Assembly (NCBI RefSeq): GCF_903819165.1
Contig: NZ_CAIJCS010000008.1
Coordinates: 1-64,000, forward strand
Direction of reading: 5' to 3'
Length of the DNA: 64,000 nt
Source of the DNA: Aedoeadaptatus nemausensis
GTDB lineage: Bacteria; Bacillota; Clostridia; Tissierellales; Peptoniphilaceae
Part shown: in pieces, positions 62,838-64,000 of the stretch
Layout: every line of letters starts with the position of its first letter
Numbering within the stretch: the first letter of the stretch is position 1
The notes under the pieces: model-generated
Seen by the model: only the letters and a program-made list of their open reading frames with translations
What the model was told of the DNA's origin: nothing
The model's database searches: none
Made by a program: the position numbers and the translations under genes

Positions 62838-64000
62838 ATTGTCTTTCTTTCTTTTAAATAGTTCGCAAGCATCCATGCTGACGCAAATAAGAATATCATG
62901 TTCCAAATAAAAAAGATAGCGTCGCCGCGGCTCTTAGCCTGTTCGTCATAAACGGATACTTTTATTTTTCCGTCGCGAAACGCCAGGCGAATGGCGCCGT
63001 CTTTCGTCTGCAGGTAGGGGATCTTATTTTTCTTTAAGCGATCCAATACTTCTTTGTGGGGATGACCGTAACGATTTCTCGCGCCGGCGGAAATAAGTGC
63101 CAACTTGGGACGGACGGCTTCCAGTATTTCGTCGGAGCTCGAAGTCTTGGAGCCGTGGTGTGCCAATTTTAAAACCGTCGATTTCGGCTCTAATCCCACG
63201 AGGATTTTTTCTTCCGCTGCCGGAAGATCCCCCAAATACAATGCGTGAGCACCTTTGGAAGAAAGCTCCATAACCATGGAAAGGGCATTGCCCTCTTTCC
63301 CGAGAGGCGGATATATCTTTATGTCCCCTCCTCTTAGGGGAAAAGTTCCCTCGACGGAACGCACACTTCCCACTTCCTCCTCGATTTTATCCCGCATCGC
63401 TTTATCTTCTTCTCCCGAAGCCTCGGGTCCGTAAATACTTCCTATAGGGATCTCTTTTGAAATGGTGAAAATACCGCCCACATGGTCCACGTCATAATGG
63501 GAGAGAAAGACCGCATCCAGAGCGCGGATATTTCGCTCCCTCAAATAAGGCACGATATAAAACGCCGTTGGGTCTTTTCCGAAGCCGCTTCCTCCCGTAT
63601 CGATCAGGGCCTTTAAGTCGCGAAACTCTACGAGGGCACAGTCCCCTTGCCCCACATAGAGCTGGGTAATGTGAAGATCGTCGGCGGGAGCTTTAAAACA
63701 TAATAAAGCCGCAAAAGTACTTAATAGGGTGTAAGCCATTAAAAAGTAGCCGCTCTTCTTGGACAAGCATCTGTATGGAAAGTAAAAACCTATGATGAGC
63801 ACGGCAATATAGAGGAAGCCATCGTAAACATTAAAGCTCGGCAAGGGTACGCTTGCGTTTATACCTGCAAAAAACTCGGTGACAGTATTGAAAAGAGTCA
63901 GTACCATTTCGAGCAAAAGGGAAATTCCTCCGGCAACGGCAGGAAAAAACAGGTGACATAAACTCACGGCGACGCCGCCGTAAAGTAAGAGGGATGCCAA
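62756..64000 (-). CDS. comEC: ComEC/Rec2 family DNA-uptake protein, C-terminal part (cut by window edge)
   Basis: At least 414 residues; the start lies beyond the right edge. Several membrane segments (about 1-105 of the visible part) are followed by a metallo-beta-lactamase-like domain: LIDTGGSGFGKDP, VFLSHYDVDHVGGIFT and VLKLAHHGSKTSSSDEIL with GHPHKEVLDRL. ComEC forms the inner channel for transforming DNA, the lactamase-like domain perhaps degrading one strand. After the domain there is an unusual tail of about 65 residues with one more membrane segment (FFIWNMIFLFASAWMLANYL). It overlaps holA. Confidence 0.9.
   Translation of the reverse strand: MASLLLYGGVAVSLCHLFFPAVAGGISLLLEMVLTLFNTVTEFFAGINASVPLPSFNVYDGFLYIAVLIIGFYFPYRCLSKKSGYFLMAYTLLSTFAALLCFKAPADDLHITQLYVGQGDCALVEFRDLKALIDTGGSGFGKDPTAFYIVPYLRERNIRALDAVFLSHYDVDHVGGIFTISKEIPIGSIYGPEASGEEDKAMRDKIEEEVGSVRSVEGTFPLRGGDIKIYPPLGKEGNALSMVMELSSKGAHALYLGDLPAAEEKILVGLEPKSTVLKLAHHGSKTSSSDEILEAVRPKLALISAGARNRYGHPHKEVLDRLKKNKIPYLQTKDGAIRLAFRDGKIKVSVYDEQAKSRGDAIFFIWNMIFLFASAWMLANYLKERKTIWNQWISAAPIYSTGRKNTAWSRSGVK

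Noticed and set aside
61854-62906. Longer holA start at 62906
   Set aside because: The added residues do not resemble the delta N-terminus and would lie fully inside comEC; the ATG at 62837 gives the normal start.

Overview
The window reads as a chromosomal core region of a low-to-mid GC, anaerobic, Gram-positive Firmicute of the Clostridia/Tissierellia type. A Peptoniphilaceae-like organism is my best guess, but genus is not resolvable by eye. Support comes from clostridial families of unknown function (DUF4080 radical SAM, DUF4364, DUF1002, DUF2273/AmaP/Asp23), SLH-anchored surface proteins, a B. subtilis-like comEC-to-nif3 gene order, CIRCE/HrcA heat-shock control, a valS T-box and strong AGGAGG ribosome-binding sites. 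No phage, insertion sequence, CRISPR array or integrated element is visible. The sporulation genes that sit inside this block in spore formers (gpr/spoIIP, yqfC/yqfD) are absent, which suggests a non-sporulating lineage.

Left part (1-19976). Positions 1-428 hold four near-consensus sigma-A promoters, plus a weaker fifth, in tandem on the minus strand. They read out of the window, probably into an rRNA operon. Then come a DUF4080 B12/radical SAM enzyme coupled to a TPR protein, argS, mutS2, a U32 peptidase-like RNA hydroxylase, zapA, pheT and pheS. A tRNA island follows: Cys on plus, Phe-Gly on minus. Next are hslO, a methyltransferase, a sirtuin, a CPBP protease, hpt, DUF4364 (plus strand) and the amaP-DUF2273-asp23 envelope-stress set.

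Middle (20087-32860). valS has its own promoter and T-box. An MTA/SAH-type deaminase precedes trpS, and rpsD and murC lie on the plus strand. A surface-protein cluster follows: exported DUF1002 protein, small membrane protein, SLH-anchored D,D-carboxypeptidase, a secreted SLH-glutaredoxin fusion and a CapA lipoprotein. The RNase P RNA gene closes this part. The SLH-glutaredoxin fusion is the most unusual protein in the window.

Right part (32859-64000). This is a nearly continuous minus-strand housekeeping block in conserved Firmicute order. In transcription order it runs: comEC (cut by the window edge), holA, [rpsT on plus], lepB, lepA, hemW, hrcA-grpE-dnaK-dnaJ-prmA-rsmE-mtaB-HIT, rpsU-yqeY, nfeD-floA-(unknown)-phoH-ybeY-dgkA/PAP2-cdd-era-recO, glyQ-glyS-ccpN-PPDK regulator-dgt-dnaG-sigA-trmK-nif3, then rnpB. 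The block joins translation (aminoacyl-tRNA synthetases, S20, S21, EF4, tRNA and rRNA modification), protein folding, envelope lipid recycling, and replication and transcription initiation. Many genes overlap by a few bases, and several start with TTG or GTG. Two small genes deserve note: rpsU (59 codons, 49448-49627) and a 91-residue membrane protein next to dacF.
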